NCBI GenBank assembly: GCA_022767285.1
Contig: JALENY010000032.1
Span: forward strand, 1 to 64,000
Direction of reading: 5' to 3'
Length of the DNA stretch: 64,000 bases
Source of the DNA: Lachnospiraceae bacterium
Lineage (GTDB): Bacteria > Bacillota > Clostridia > Lachnospirales > Lachnospiraceae
The position numbers and the translations under genes are program-made. Each line of letters begins with the position of its first letter. Position 1 is the first letter of the stretch. This document shows, one piece after another, positions 26,228 through 34,516 of this stretch. The notes beneath the pieces are model-generated. The model did no database searches, was not told the origin of the DNA, and saw only the letters and a list, made by a program, of their open reading frames with translations.

Positions 26228-27403
26228 TTACTTCTGCGCTTCCAGCAGCGCCTGCAATCCATAATAAAGCGCCTTTTTCTGCACTTCTGTCATCAGTTCC
26301 GGCACATCCAGCGGAAATTTTTCCAGAAAACCGCCGATCACCGTTCCCGCATATTTTCTCTTCATCTGTTCCAGATCATATGCCGGCTCTGTTTCGTCGA
26401 GAACCTCGATTACATTTCCCACAGACGAAAAGTCAAGATTGGTAAAGATCATATCAGGATCGCGAAATCCCTCCAGCGAAATCCGATAAATATGACTGTT
26501 TCCGTTTTCCCGGATAAACTTTGCTGCCTGATCAAGCAGCCCGCTCCTGGTACTGTGCGGATTCACATGCAGCACCAGGTTTTTATATTCTCTTTTCGAA
26601 GCCGGTACAAAAACGATTTCCGTACTGTTTTTTCCGGTATAATCGCTAAAATCAAACTGCCATGTACCCTCTGCGCGTTCCCCGATACTATTTTCGTATG
26701 CTCTCACACTGCGGTTCGTCTCACCGATAGTGCCTTTCACATACCCATGGGGCCCTGTTTCTTTTTTATCTATAGGCTCCGGTGAACCGGCATAAGCCAT
26801 TTTCCCCGGCACCAGGATCTCCGGTTTATGGATATGTCCCAGTGCAATATAGTCAAAATCCGCACCGGCAAGTTGTGAAAAATGTATAGGAATATGTTTT
26901 TCGTCCCCGCCGTGAGCCAGGAGAATATGAAAGGCATCCGGATGTTCTGTCCGAAAATTAATCCGGTTTCCCGGAAAGGTCTGATTATACACCGGCTCCC
27001 GATTCTCCCTTTCCTTGTAGCTCAATCCATAGACATAGGTATTCAGTTTTTCCAGATAGCAGGACTGTATATGATCGCTCCACAGGCACGTCACATTCTC
27101 CGGCCACGGAAAAGCAAGATAGTTGGAGTCTTTCCTCAGATGATCGTGGTTTCCTGCCGTCAGAACAATCTGCGTATCCGGTATCTGTGAAAAATAATAG
27201 GCAGTCTCTTTCAGTTCCCGCATCAGCGGCTGGCCGTGAAAAAAATCCCCTGCAATCAGCAGCAGATCCGTTTTTTCCTGCTTCACGGTTTCAATAATTC
27301 CGGCAAATGTCTCCCAGATTTCTTTTTCTCTTGCCGCCCCCCAGGGATAATCGCGGTCCGGAACCGCTCCCAGATGGACATCCGCAATATGTATAAATTT
27401 CAT
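26228..27403 (-). CDS. SbcD/YhaO-like metallophosphoesterase
   Basis: A 391-residue calcineurin-type phosphoesterase of the DNA repair exonuclease group. The metal-binding motifs are all present: FIHIADVHLG, LLIAGDFFHG, LTAGNHDH, LLAHGGDE and ALGHIHKPE. A C-terminal capping region (about residues 260-391) is likely to contact the ATPase partner. It lies 15 bp after crcB and 83 bp before the SMC-like gene, giving a probable three-gene transcript. Nuclease activity on DNA ends is the family expectation. Confidence 0.9.
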   Translation of the reverse strand: MKFIHIADVHLGAVPDRDYPWGAAREKEIWETFAGIIETVKQEKTDLLLIAGDFFHGQPLMRELKETAYYFSQIPDTQIVLTAGNHDHLRKDSNYLAFPWPENVTCLWSDHIQSCYLEKLNTYVYGLSYKERENREPVYNQTFPGNRINFRTEHPDAFHILLAHGGDEKHIPIHFSQLAGADFDYIALGHIHKPEILVPGKMAYAGSPEPIDKKETGPHGYVKGTIGETNRSVRAYENSIGERAEGTWQFDFSDYTGKNSTEIVFVPASKREYKNLVLHVNPHSTRSGLLDQAAKFIRENGNSHIYRISLEGFRDPDMIFTNLDFSSVGNVIEVLDETEPAYDLEQMKRKYAGTVIGGFLEKFPLDVPELMTEVQKKALYYGLQALLEAQK

Positions 27404-27418
27404 TATGTCTTGTTCCCT

Positions 27419-27790
27419 CTACTTTACAATCGCTTTACTCAGATACATTCCCAGAACAACACCAGCTATACACAGAAGCACACTAAGCCCCATGTAAATT
27501 GCCCCCATTCCGTATTTCCCCAGTTCCAGAAGTTTCCACGCTTCCAGTGAGAACGTGGAAAAGGTGGTAAACCCTCCGCACACTCCGGTTTTCCAGAACA
27601 GCATCTTATTCTGAGACCAGCCCTGAGCGCTTCCATATCCAACCACAAAGCCAATTAATATTGCACCAAACAGATTTGTTGCGAGTGTCAGGAATGGAAA
27701 ATCTCCTTTTACCGGCAGCAAACTGATCAGAAATCTGCATACAGCCCCAAAACCGCCCCCAAGTGCTACAAAAATCAGATTTAAAAGCAT
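27419..27790 (-). CDS. crcB: Fluoride efflux transporter CrcB (Fluc)
   Basis: A 123-residue Fluc-type fluoride channel that lowers cytosolic fluoride. Family motifs are GGGFGAVCRF, NLFGAILIGF and GFTTFSTFSLE, the last holding the central Na+ and Phe-box residues, with four hydrophobic helices. Start 27790 has GGGAGAGAG upstream; the longer frame to 27829 lacks homology. Fluc works as an antiparallel dimer, so one gene is enough if it inserts both ways. No fluoride riboswitch is visible upstream. Instead a palindrome overlaps the promoter. Confidence 0.94.
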   Translation of the reverse strand: MLLNLIFVALGGGFGAVCRFLISLLPVKGDFPFLTLATNLFGAILIGFVVGYGSAQGWSQNKMLFWKTGVCGGFTTFSTFSLEAWKLLELGKYGMGAIYMGLSVLLCIAGVVLGMYLSKAIVK

Positions 27791-27817
27791 AATTGTTCTC
27801 TCTCCCAAAACATAAAA

Positions 27818-27859
27818 ATATGTGTTCACATATTATAGCATATATCCTCCTGATCTGAA
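27818..27859 (-). promoter_or_regulatory. crcB promoter with overlapping palindrome
   Basis: On the minus strand TTCAGA (27854-27859) and TATAAT (27832-27837) are 16 bp apart. A perfect inverted repeat, ATATGTG TT CACATAT (27818-27833), overlaps the -10 box and start point and is a good operator candidate for an unknown repressor. Confidence 0.55.
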
Positions 27860-27866
27860 ACTGTTC

Positions 27867-27922
27867 GAAAAAAGAAAACCGCAGAGCCGAGGCCTCTTTT
27901 CTTGCCCCTTCCCTGCAGTTTT
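27867..27922 (-). terminator. Terminator of sigma/beta-propeller operon
   Basis: AAAACTGCAG pairs with CTGCGGTTTT (plus-strand 27875-27884 and 27913-27922), with a small inner GC hairpin. On the minus strand it is followed by CTTTTTTC. It separates the propeller gene from crcB. Confidence 0.75.
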
Positions 27923-27959
27923 TTGTTTCCGATGTGTTAGTATATATAGTGTTTGTAAT

Positions 27960-30056
27960 TCAGAATGCTGCCTCGCCGACTTTGGCATATTCCTGCGTCA
28001 TATCGTATATTTCCAATGTATTATCCTGCACCTTTATCAAATAGAACATATCCCCGATATAAACACCTCTTGTTCCATAAGCTCTGGCACTGTCCGTATC
28101 CTCCACAAGCTCCGAAAACAGTTGCACAAATCCCAGCTCCGGATCATATTGATATACGAAATAACTGGTAGGATTTCCTCCCTTCTCACCACAGTCCGGT
28201 CCCAGGACTTCTCCCAGGAATCCAATCAGGTTTTTATTCGGATCGATCAAAAGAGATTTGTAATTCCATAAAGCTGCAGCATAATCCAGATCCAGCACCA
28301 GCTTATGCATTTCCTGTACATTTGCCGGATCGGAAATGTCATACATGGAAAGTTTTATGCCTAAAGTCTCTCCCGTGTACGGGTCGGACTCATACCCCAG
28401 GCCAAACAGCAGATTATCGCCGTAGAAATGCAGATAGCCGGAAAAACCTGTTATCTTTAATTCACCCAGTATTTCAGGATGATAGGGATCTGACAGATCA
28501 ACTGAGAACAGTGGATCCATGTTCCGGTATGTGACAAAATAGCCCATGTCACCCATGAACCGCGCAGACTGAATGGTCTCACCCTGTGCCAGATTTCCAA
28601 TCACACCGGTAATATTCATTTGTTCATCCAATACATACAGATGATTGTACGTTGTGCTGTCATTCCACGAAGTGGTAACTACCCGCAGATATCCGCCGTA
28701 CTCATTCATGGAAAAACTGTCATTGATATGGCCCATCACTATGCCGGCCGCTTTCGGTATAATTTCCCCTTTCTTAAAATCCATCTTTACAATTGCTGTG
28801 ACATCCCCTTCACTGCGCCATTCCTGCTGTGTGAGGTAAATACTGCTCGTGCTCACATAATACTGATATGACATGGACATAACCGCTTTTTTGTCTTTTA
28901 CTTTATTTGGGTTTTCCAGATCAACAGAGCTGAATATCATATAATTAGTATTCTGCAGTTTTTCCGGAATATAGATCTCATCTGCTGTGAGCAGTTGTCC
29001 GGCAACTGAAGGGAAATAGGACTCTTTTTCATATCCTGCCGCAGGAGCGGCTCCCCTGTCATCCCAAATGCCCGATTTGTAACAGTCCGTATAGAGATAG
29101 AGATATCCGTCCACCAGGCGGGACCCTTTATAATCGCCTTCCTGCTCTACACTGCCTAGACACTTCGGTTTATTTCGATCCGAAATATCATAGATGTAAG
29201 CTTTTACTCCGGAGCAATAATCAACGCAGCTTATATCTTCTGCAACCATATCCAGTTCTGCCGCAGCAAAGCTTGCAAGCAAAATCAGGCGATCACCGGA
29301 TACATACATTTCTTCTGCCTGTTCCGCGCCTGTCTGCGGGTTGGATATATGCCCTTTTATTCTTACAGTTGAACCCCTTGCCTCCAAAATCTGAACAGAA
29401 GAATCTTCTTTTAAAATATAAATATAGTTCCCGTCGGTTTTTACAATATCACCTTCATCCACGCCAAGTTCCTGAACATTCGTGGTGGAGTATCCCGCAC
29501 CGATACCGGCTTCATGTTCAACGGCGGTTTCCTCTTTCCCAATGTTATCCTGAGCACTGCCTGTACTTCCTCCTGCCGACCACGTTCCTTCGGTGTCATC
29601 TGCTTCCCCATATCCGGTATCACACTCTGCATAATACGTTTCCAACCGTTCAATAATCTGATCATAGGATTTTGCAGCTGCAAGGACGCCGTCCAGATTA
29701 ACTGCCCCCTCCATGACACCGGCATCACTTTTGGCATCCGCGATTGCAACATCGTCACAATCCGCAGCGTCCTCCGTCACCATTGCTGATTCTTCTGCTG
29801 CCTCGGCCGACGCTGTATCCTGAGCCATTTCCACGCCTGCACTTTTATTTCCCCATCCGATGTTTCTTATCAGCGCCGTACCGCCCAGGATCACCAGGCA
29901 GATCGCTGCAGCCATACGCAAGATGTAATAGCGATACCTGCTGCCCGTTTTCTTTTCTTCCAGTCTGTCTTTTATAAATTCCGGTTCCAATTTTACAGAT
30001 GGTTCAACATTTCGGGCAGAATTCCTGATTCTTTCTAATAATTTTTCTTCATTCAT
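27960..30056 (-). CDS. Membrane-anchored beta-propeller domain protein
   Basis: A 698-residue protein with a short cytosolic N-terminus, one membrane helix (about residues 44-64, YILRMAAAICLVILGGTALI), an acidic Ala/Glu/Asp linker, and a large extracytoplasmic domain from about residue 195. The segment ELGVDEGDIVKTDGNYIYIL is the hallmark of the Pfam beta-propeller family PF09826. Repeated YVSGDRLILLA and GDMGYFVTYR-type strands follow. It starts 12 bp after a sigma-factor gene. The N-terminal tail could act as an anti-sigma contact, but no known anti-sigma fold is recognisable. The true function is unknown. Confidence 0.85.
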   Translation of the reverse strand: MNEEKLLERIRNSARNVEPSVKLEPEFIKDRLEEKKTGSRYRYYILRMAAAICLVILGGTALIRNIGWGNKSAGVEMAQDTASAEAAEESAMVTEDAADCDDVAIADAKSDAGVMEGAVNLDGVLAAAKSYDQIIERLETYYAECDTGYGEADDTEGTWSAGGSTGSAQDNIGKEETAVEHEAGIGAGYSTTNVQELGVDEGDIVKTDGNYIYILKEDSSVQILEARGSTVRIKGHISNPQTGAEQAEEMYVSGDRLILLASFAAAELDMVAEDISCVDYCSGVKAYIYDISDRNKPKCLGSVEQEGDYKGSRLVDGYLYLYTDCYKSGIWDDRGAAPAAGYEKESYFPSVAGQLLTADEIYIPEKLQNTNYMIFSSVDLENPNKVKDKKAVMSMSYQYYVSTSSIYLTQQEWRSEGDVTAIVKMDFKKGEIIPKAAGIVMGHINDSFSMNEYGGYLRVVTTSWNDSTTYNHLYVLDEQMNITGVIGNLAQGETIQSARFMGDMGYFVTYRNMDPLFSVDLSDPYHPEILGELKITGFSGYLHFYGDNLLFGLGYESDPYTGETLGIKLSMYDISDPANVQEMHKLVLDLDYAAALWNYKSLLIDPNKNLIGFLGEVLGPDCGEKGGNPTSYFVYQYDPELGFVQLFSELVEDTDSARAYGTRGVYIGDMFYLIKVQDNTLEIYDMTQEYAKVGEAAF

Positions 30057-30068
30057 TTAATCATCCTC

Positions 30069-30569
30069 CTATTCTGCCATAAACTGCTCCATTTTTTTCA
30101 AAGCACGGTTTTCTTTCGAGCGCACCGTGTTGTCATTCATATGAAGGATTTTTCCGATTTCCCTGCTGGTATAACCGGCGAAAATGTGCATGGAAATAAT
30201 AAACCGCTCTTCTTCGGATAAACGTGCAAATGCAGCGCGTACCTGCGTATCCTCAGAAAGATCCCCGGCGGATGCCGAAAGATCATCGGGCAGTTCCTCT
30301 GTCTTATTTATGTATTCCTTCAGCTTGCGCTTACATATATTGCTGCATATTTTAAAAATCCATCCCCGAAAAGCGTCTTCGCTGCGCAGCCTTCGGATTT
30401 GCTCATAAGCCGCCATAACCGTATCCGCCACCACATCTTCCGCATCGTGACGGTTTTTCAGCGTATACAGAGCAAATCGGTATAAATCCTGATAAATCTG
30501 CGCGTATAATTCGGCAAATGCGTCGCGATCTCCCTGACGGGCGCGAGCGATCAAATTTTTTCCTTCCAT
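30069..30569 (-). CDS. ECF-type sigma-70 family sigma factor
   Basis: A 166-residue alternative sigma factor. Region 2 spans about residues 15-70 (LYRFALYTLKNRHDAEDVVADT, FRGWIFKICSNICKR). Region 4 spans about 110-160 (LSEEERFIISMHIFAGYTSREIG, then NDNTVRSKENRALKKM). The start at 30569 is fixed by GGAGGT nine bases upstream; a longer frame to 30680 lacks sigma homology. It is co-transcribed with the membrane beta-propeller protein, the usual genetic layout of an ECF sigma factor and its membrane regulator. Its target promoter motif was not identified. Confidence 0.92.
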   Translation of the reverse strand: MEGKNLIARARQGDRDAFAELYAQIYQDLYRFALYTLKNRHDAEDVVADTVMAAYEQIRRLRSEDAFRGWIFKICSNICKRKLKEYINKTEELPDDLSASAGDLSEDTQVRAAFARLSEEERFIISMHIFAGYTSREIGKILHMNDNTVRSKENRALKKMEQFMAE

Positions 30570-30739
30570 ACCATTTTCACCTCCAAGAACCGGTTCATAT
30601 GTATAGTGCACTTCCCTGGCGCATTTGTTGCACGGAAAATTATTTTTACACTGGACATGAGAAAATAGGCGAAAAACCAAAAATGAATTTGCCCCTTTTG
30701 TACAGCAAGCAATGATTCTCCTCTTCCCCGAAAAATGTA

Positions 30740-30847
30740 AGTGCCGGGCATCTTCAGACTCTGACTTTGGTTAATTAAGCAAGCACGTCTGCAAATAGCC
30801 GCGGCAAGCAGAATGCTACCAAAACAGAGCCGGAAATCCCCGGCACT
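30740..30847. other. Nested long hairpin (element B)
   Basis: The 360-bp gap between the aminopeptidase and sigma genes contains a nested inverted repeat. AGTGCCGGG (30740-30748) pairs with CCCGGCACT (30839-30847). Inside, CTCTG/CAGAG, TTTGGT/ACCAAA and TCTGC/GCAGA pair in order around a GCCGCGGC palindrome. On the minus strand it is followed by TTACATTTTT, so it may end the aminopeptidase transcript. It could equally be a leader structure of the sigma gene. No riboswitch consensus that I know fits. The rest of the gap shows nothing clear. Confidence 0.5.
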
Positions 30848-30929
30848 GAAAATTCATTCAAATAAAGTTTTACCTCTTATCAAGCCATTTTAAAAACTCT
30901 TCGGCAGGCATCACAAAAGCACCTCAATA

Positions 30930-32045
30930 TTACTTCAGGCTCTCCGGATTCAGGCACTCCAGTTCCGGCACTACGAATATTCCATCCTTGCGCACAAGCA
31001 CATCGTCAAAGTAAATCTCTCCCCCTCCGTACTCCGGTCTCTGGATCCACACCAAATCCCAGTGCAGAGAAGAGTGATTTCCATTTGGCGCTTCATCATA
31101 ACAATTGCCCGGTGTAAAATGAATGGAACCGGAAATCTTTTCGTCAAAAAGAATATCCTTCATCGGTTTCAGGATATACGGGTTGACACCGATGGCAAAT
31201 TCCCCGATGTATCTGGCCCCTTCATCGGTATCAAAAATCTCGTTGATACGTTCCGTATCATTTGCCGCAGCTTTGACAATTTTTCCATTTTCAAAAGTCA
31301 GGCTGACATTTTCAAAAGTAAAGCCCTGCTGAATGGACGGCGCATTGTAAGTGATGGTTCCGTTTATGGAATCACGTACCGGTGCTGTATAGACTTCTCC
31401 GTCCGGAATATTTCTATGACCGGCACAGGGTACAGCCGGAATATCTTTAATGGAAAACGTAATATCTGTACCCGGTCCGACCATGCGAACCTTATCTGTG
31501 CGATTCATATATGCAATCAATGATTCCATAGCTTTTGCCATCTTGGAATAGTCCAGGGTGCAGACGTCAAAATAGAACTTTTCAAAAGCCTCCACACTGG
31601 TTCCTGACAGCTGCGCCATGGCTGCGTTCGGGTAACGGAGTACAACCCATTTTGTTTTCGGCACTCGGATTCCATGATGAACCGGTGTCTGATAATACTG
31701 CTCGTACAATCTCATGCGATCCGAGGGTACGTCCGACAATTCAGAAACATTTTCTGCTCCGCGAATTCCAATATAGCAGTCCATATTGGACATCTCCAGG
31801 CAATCAACTTCTGCCATCAGTTCCATCTGCTCTTTTGTTGCATGCAAAAGCACTTCACGCTGTACCTGGGTGTCCGTATAATGTACAAAAGGAAGGCCTC
31901 CTGCCGCATACACTTCTTTTACCAGCTGACGGGCAAGCTGCTTTGTATCTGCACCGATATAGTGAATATATACTTTTTCACCTGGCTGCACATCGCAGGA
32001 ATAATTCACAAGACCTTTGGCCAGTTTTGCAATTCTTTCATCCAT
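30930..32045 (-). CDS. M29 family aminopeptidase
   Basis: A 371-residue metallo-aminopeptidase of family M29 (AmpS/PepS/aminopeptidase T type), which trims N-terminal residues from peptides in the cytosol. Recognisable segments are the N-terminal LAKGLVNYSCDVQPGEKVYI, GTDITFSI, and the metal-site region containing GEFAIGVNP, IHFTPGNCYD, and NHSSLHWDLV. GGAGGAG precedes the ATG. It begins two bases after the stop of the large exported protein, making it the last gene of a three-gene operon. Confidence 0.94.
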   Translation of the reverse strand: MDERIAKLAKGLVNYSCDVQPGEKVYIHYIGADTKQLARQLVKEVYAAGGLPFVHYTDTQVQREVLLHATKEQMELMAEVDCLEMSNMDCYIGIRGAENVSELSDVPSDRMRLYEQYYQTPVHHGIRVPKTKWVVLRYPNAAMAQLSGTSVEAFEKFYFDVCTLDYSKMAKAMESLIAYMNRTDKVRMVGPGTDITFSIKDIPAVPCAGHRNIPDGEVYTAPVRDSINGTITYNAPSIQQGFTFENVSLTFENGKIVKAAANDTERINEIFDTDEGARYIGEFAIGVNPYILKPMKDILFDEKISGSIHFTPGNCYDEAPNGNHSSLHWDLVWIQRPEYGGGEIYFDDVLVRKDGIFVVPELECLNPESLK

Positions 32046-32047
32046 TT

Positions 32048-34516
32048 TTATTCTCCTCCTGTTTTCGGTATTTCCACATAACTGATAAAAACATTCCCCC
32101 CCTGTTCAAACAGAGCAGTACTGTCATCCATCGCATAATAATAGTGTTCCCCGGTATCAAACTTATATAACCGCGTATTGTAGCGATCATAGCCCACGAT
32201 CACCGCAGCGGTGCCATCCGGCTGCCGTGCGATTACAGCCCGGTCAGAGCTCAGCTGATACAAAATCTCTTCCAGCGTACATCCGGTCAGATTCATGACT
32301 TCAGCCGAATCACCCAGACTTTCCTGAATCGCCTGTTCATCCAGGGTCCCGGACAAAACTAATTCAGGAATATCCGCATTATTCAGATCCTTCTCCGTCG
32401 CATTGTTGCCTCGCTCCCAGACATATTGCTGTCTGCGGTTCAGCACCACACCTACCTGGCTGTCAGCATAGACAACAGCCTCCGCCGGCTTCGAATAAAT
32501 GCCGGCCAGCTTGCCTTTTGCATAGACATAGTATTCCGGATTATATTCCGTTTCCTGCTGATTTAATTCTACCGTCCGCATCTCCTCGGTAATTCTTATT
32601 TTCGCAGATGCATACAGCGGTTTCAGGCTGCTGATCGCTTTGGGGAATACCAGCGTAATAACGGTTCCTTTCCGGCTGCTGTCAGTCGCACGAATTTCAA
32701 CCGCTGCATCATTGTTTTGCTGGTTGTTCATAATATTATCCGTCGTCGTCTCAACATATTCGCTGCCGGACCACGCCACACGTTCCAGTTCGATCAGCCC
32801 TTCTTTGATGTTGACATTGGATATCCAAACGCCGTTCACCTGATAATCTTTGATCAGCTCGCCGGCAAAATTCTCAATTTTCATGTGGGATATGGCAAAT
32901 GTCGTATTTCCCGCAACATCTGAGATTATATCTTCATCCCGCGCAATACCGTAAATAAAGTCTTCATTGATAAAGCCCAGGACCTTCAGCTTCTGTCCGT
33001 CACCTGCCCCTATCTTCCGGGTTTCCTCTTTATCCAGATCCATCAATGTGATATGGGAGGAAGCATATTCCTTCATCTCATCCATCCAGGCAATCTGATT
33101 CTGGTTTTTCGATGCGATCAGGCAGTCCGGATTGACCTGATCCAGCACAGTCTCCCAGGTCATATCATCCAAATTCAACATATAAATTGTTGAATTCAGA
33201 TATAAATACAGGTGGTCATTCTGATTTACATAGCACAGTTCCTTCAGATCCTCATTCAGATATTCATAGGATTCGGTGCTTGGCAGAAAAACCTTTTCTT
33301 CTACCGTATTTCGCTCACTGCTGTAATGATATACCGCTACACCGGATTTTCCTTCGTGAATATCCCGGTTAAAATAACCATAAACTACAAAATCAATGTC
33401 ACCGGATTCTTCCACACGGATAATCTTAATGTCGTTTTCCCGGTGATCGTCACGCACATCACCGTCTCCCTTGTTGCGCATGGAAAAAATCTGAACCAGT
33501 TTGTCCGCACTGTTGTTATAGGACCACAATTCACCGGCCTGTACAAACGCTACAATATTTGCATTTGTATTGGTTTTGTATGAAACCGTTTTGCTGGCAA
33601 TCCCAAGTTCGATTCCTTTTGCACTGATTCCCGGCGGATCCCCGCTGAAAACCTGCTGGGCATTGCGGTAAAAATCAAGCAGCATGACCTCCGACTGAAA
33701 ATAGCGCATACGGAAAAAATCAGTTACGTAATACAGCTCCGTATTGCCCGATTCATCCTGAGAAGAAATCATATACTCCAGAACAATGCTGCCTGTGTTT
33801 TCATTGATTTCCTTTATCCTGGCAACCGGTTTGCGGTAAATCTGAGGTTTCAGATCACCCCAGGTCACCTGATTAAAGGTTGAGTTAATGCTGATATTCG
33901 TATAACTGCTGTTTACCACAGACTCGGATGTTTCCAGATATGCATTCAATCCGTTGGCGCCATCGCGATTCATGCATTTTTCGTAAAAACTATATGCAAA
34001 TTCCACATACTGATCCGTACTCAAAGAAGCTCTTTGGACCAGACGAGTATAATAGTAGACTTCTTTTTCCCCGATACTCACAGTAAACTTCAGTCCGTAC
34101 TCCTGACCCATCAGAATCGGTTCCTGCAGGGAAAATGTCGCAGTCCTGTACTCGCCGTCTTCCTTAAAGTTCCCCACCTTGGCATTCTCCACAACCGTTC
34201 CATTCATCAGATTTGTTACCTCATAGGTAACGCTGTCAATGGAATTGCCAAAGTCATTGCAGGATACGCTGATTTCACGGTTCGTTGTCAACGGTACGAT
34301 TCCATCCCGGATGGTTGTCTGATCCATCTCCTGGGTGTATCCAAACATCTGGTTTATCTTATAACCATTTTCATCTATACATAAAACAGGCAATGTGGGA
34401 TTTTCCATCTCTCTGGAACTTTCCATAGTCTCCTGATTCATCAACTCACTGAATCCAAAAACACCACCCACAAATACCGCAAGCAATACAATTATTTTAA
34501 GAACAGCTCTCTTCAT
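32048..34516 (-). CDS. Large exported protein with degenerate C39-like C-terminus
   Basis: An 822-residue protein without a firm family assignment. Residues 5-22 form a signal anchor (VLKIIVLLAVFVGGVFGF), so the bulk is probably outside the membrane. Residues about 300-560 contain repeated beta-rich stretches (IVAFVQAGELWSYN, HLYLYLNSTIYMLNLDD, IAWMDEMKEYASSHITLMDLD) that suggest a propeller. The last 110 residues, with LSSDRAVIARQPDG and AVIVGYDRYNTRLYKFDTG, resemble a C39-like papain fold, but the expected catalytic Cys and His are not evident. It overlaps the methyltransferase gene by 20 bp and almost abuts the M29 peptidase. Possibly a cell-surface or sporulation-linked scaffold. Confidence 0.75.
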   Translation of the reverse strand: MKRAVLKIIVLLAVFVGGVFGFSELMNQETMESSREMENPTLPVLCIDENGYKINQMFGYTQEMDQTTIRDGIVPLTTNREISVSCNDFGNSIDSVTYEVTNLMNGTVVENAKVGNFKEDGEYRTATFSLQEPILMGQEYGLKFTVSIGEKEVYYYTRLVQRASLSTDQYVEFAYSFYEKCMNRDGANGLNAYLETSESVVNSSYTNISINSTFNQVTWGDLKPQIYRKPVARIKEINENTGSIVLEYMISSQDESGNTELYYVTDFFRMRYFQSEVMLLDFYRNAQQVFSGDPPGISAKGIELGIASKTVSYKTNTNANIVAFVQAGELWSYNNSADKLVQIFSMRNKGDGDVRDDHRENDIKIIRVEESGDIDFVVYGYFNRDIHEGKSGVAVYHYSSERNTVEEKVFLPSTESYEYLNEDLKELCYVNQNDHLYLYLNSTIYMLNLDDMTWETVLDQVNPDCLIASKNQNQIAWMDEMKEYASSHITLMDLDKEETRKIGAGDGQKLKVLGFINEDFIYGIARDEDIISDVAGNTTFAISHMKIENFAGELIKDYQVNGVWISNVNIKEGLIELERVAWSGSEYVETTTDNIMNNQQNNDAAVEIRATDSSRKGTVITLVFPKAISSLKPLYASAKIRITEEMRTVELNQQETEYNPEYYVYAKGKLAGIYSKPAEAVVYADSQVGVVLNRRQQYVWERGNNATEKDLNNADIPELVLSGTLDEQAIQESLGDSAEVMNLTGCTLEEILYQLSSDRAVIARQPDGTAAVIVGYDRYNTRLYKFDTGEHYYYAMDDSTALFEQGGNVFISYVEIPKTGGE

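Noticed and set aside
27791-27960. Fluoride riboswitch upstream of crcB
   Set aside because: The leader does not show the expected conserved segments; the gap is taken up by a promoter palindrome and a terminator.
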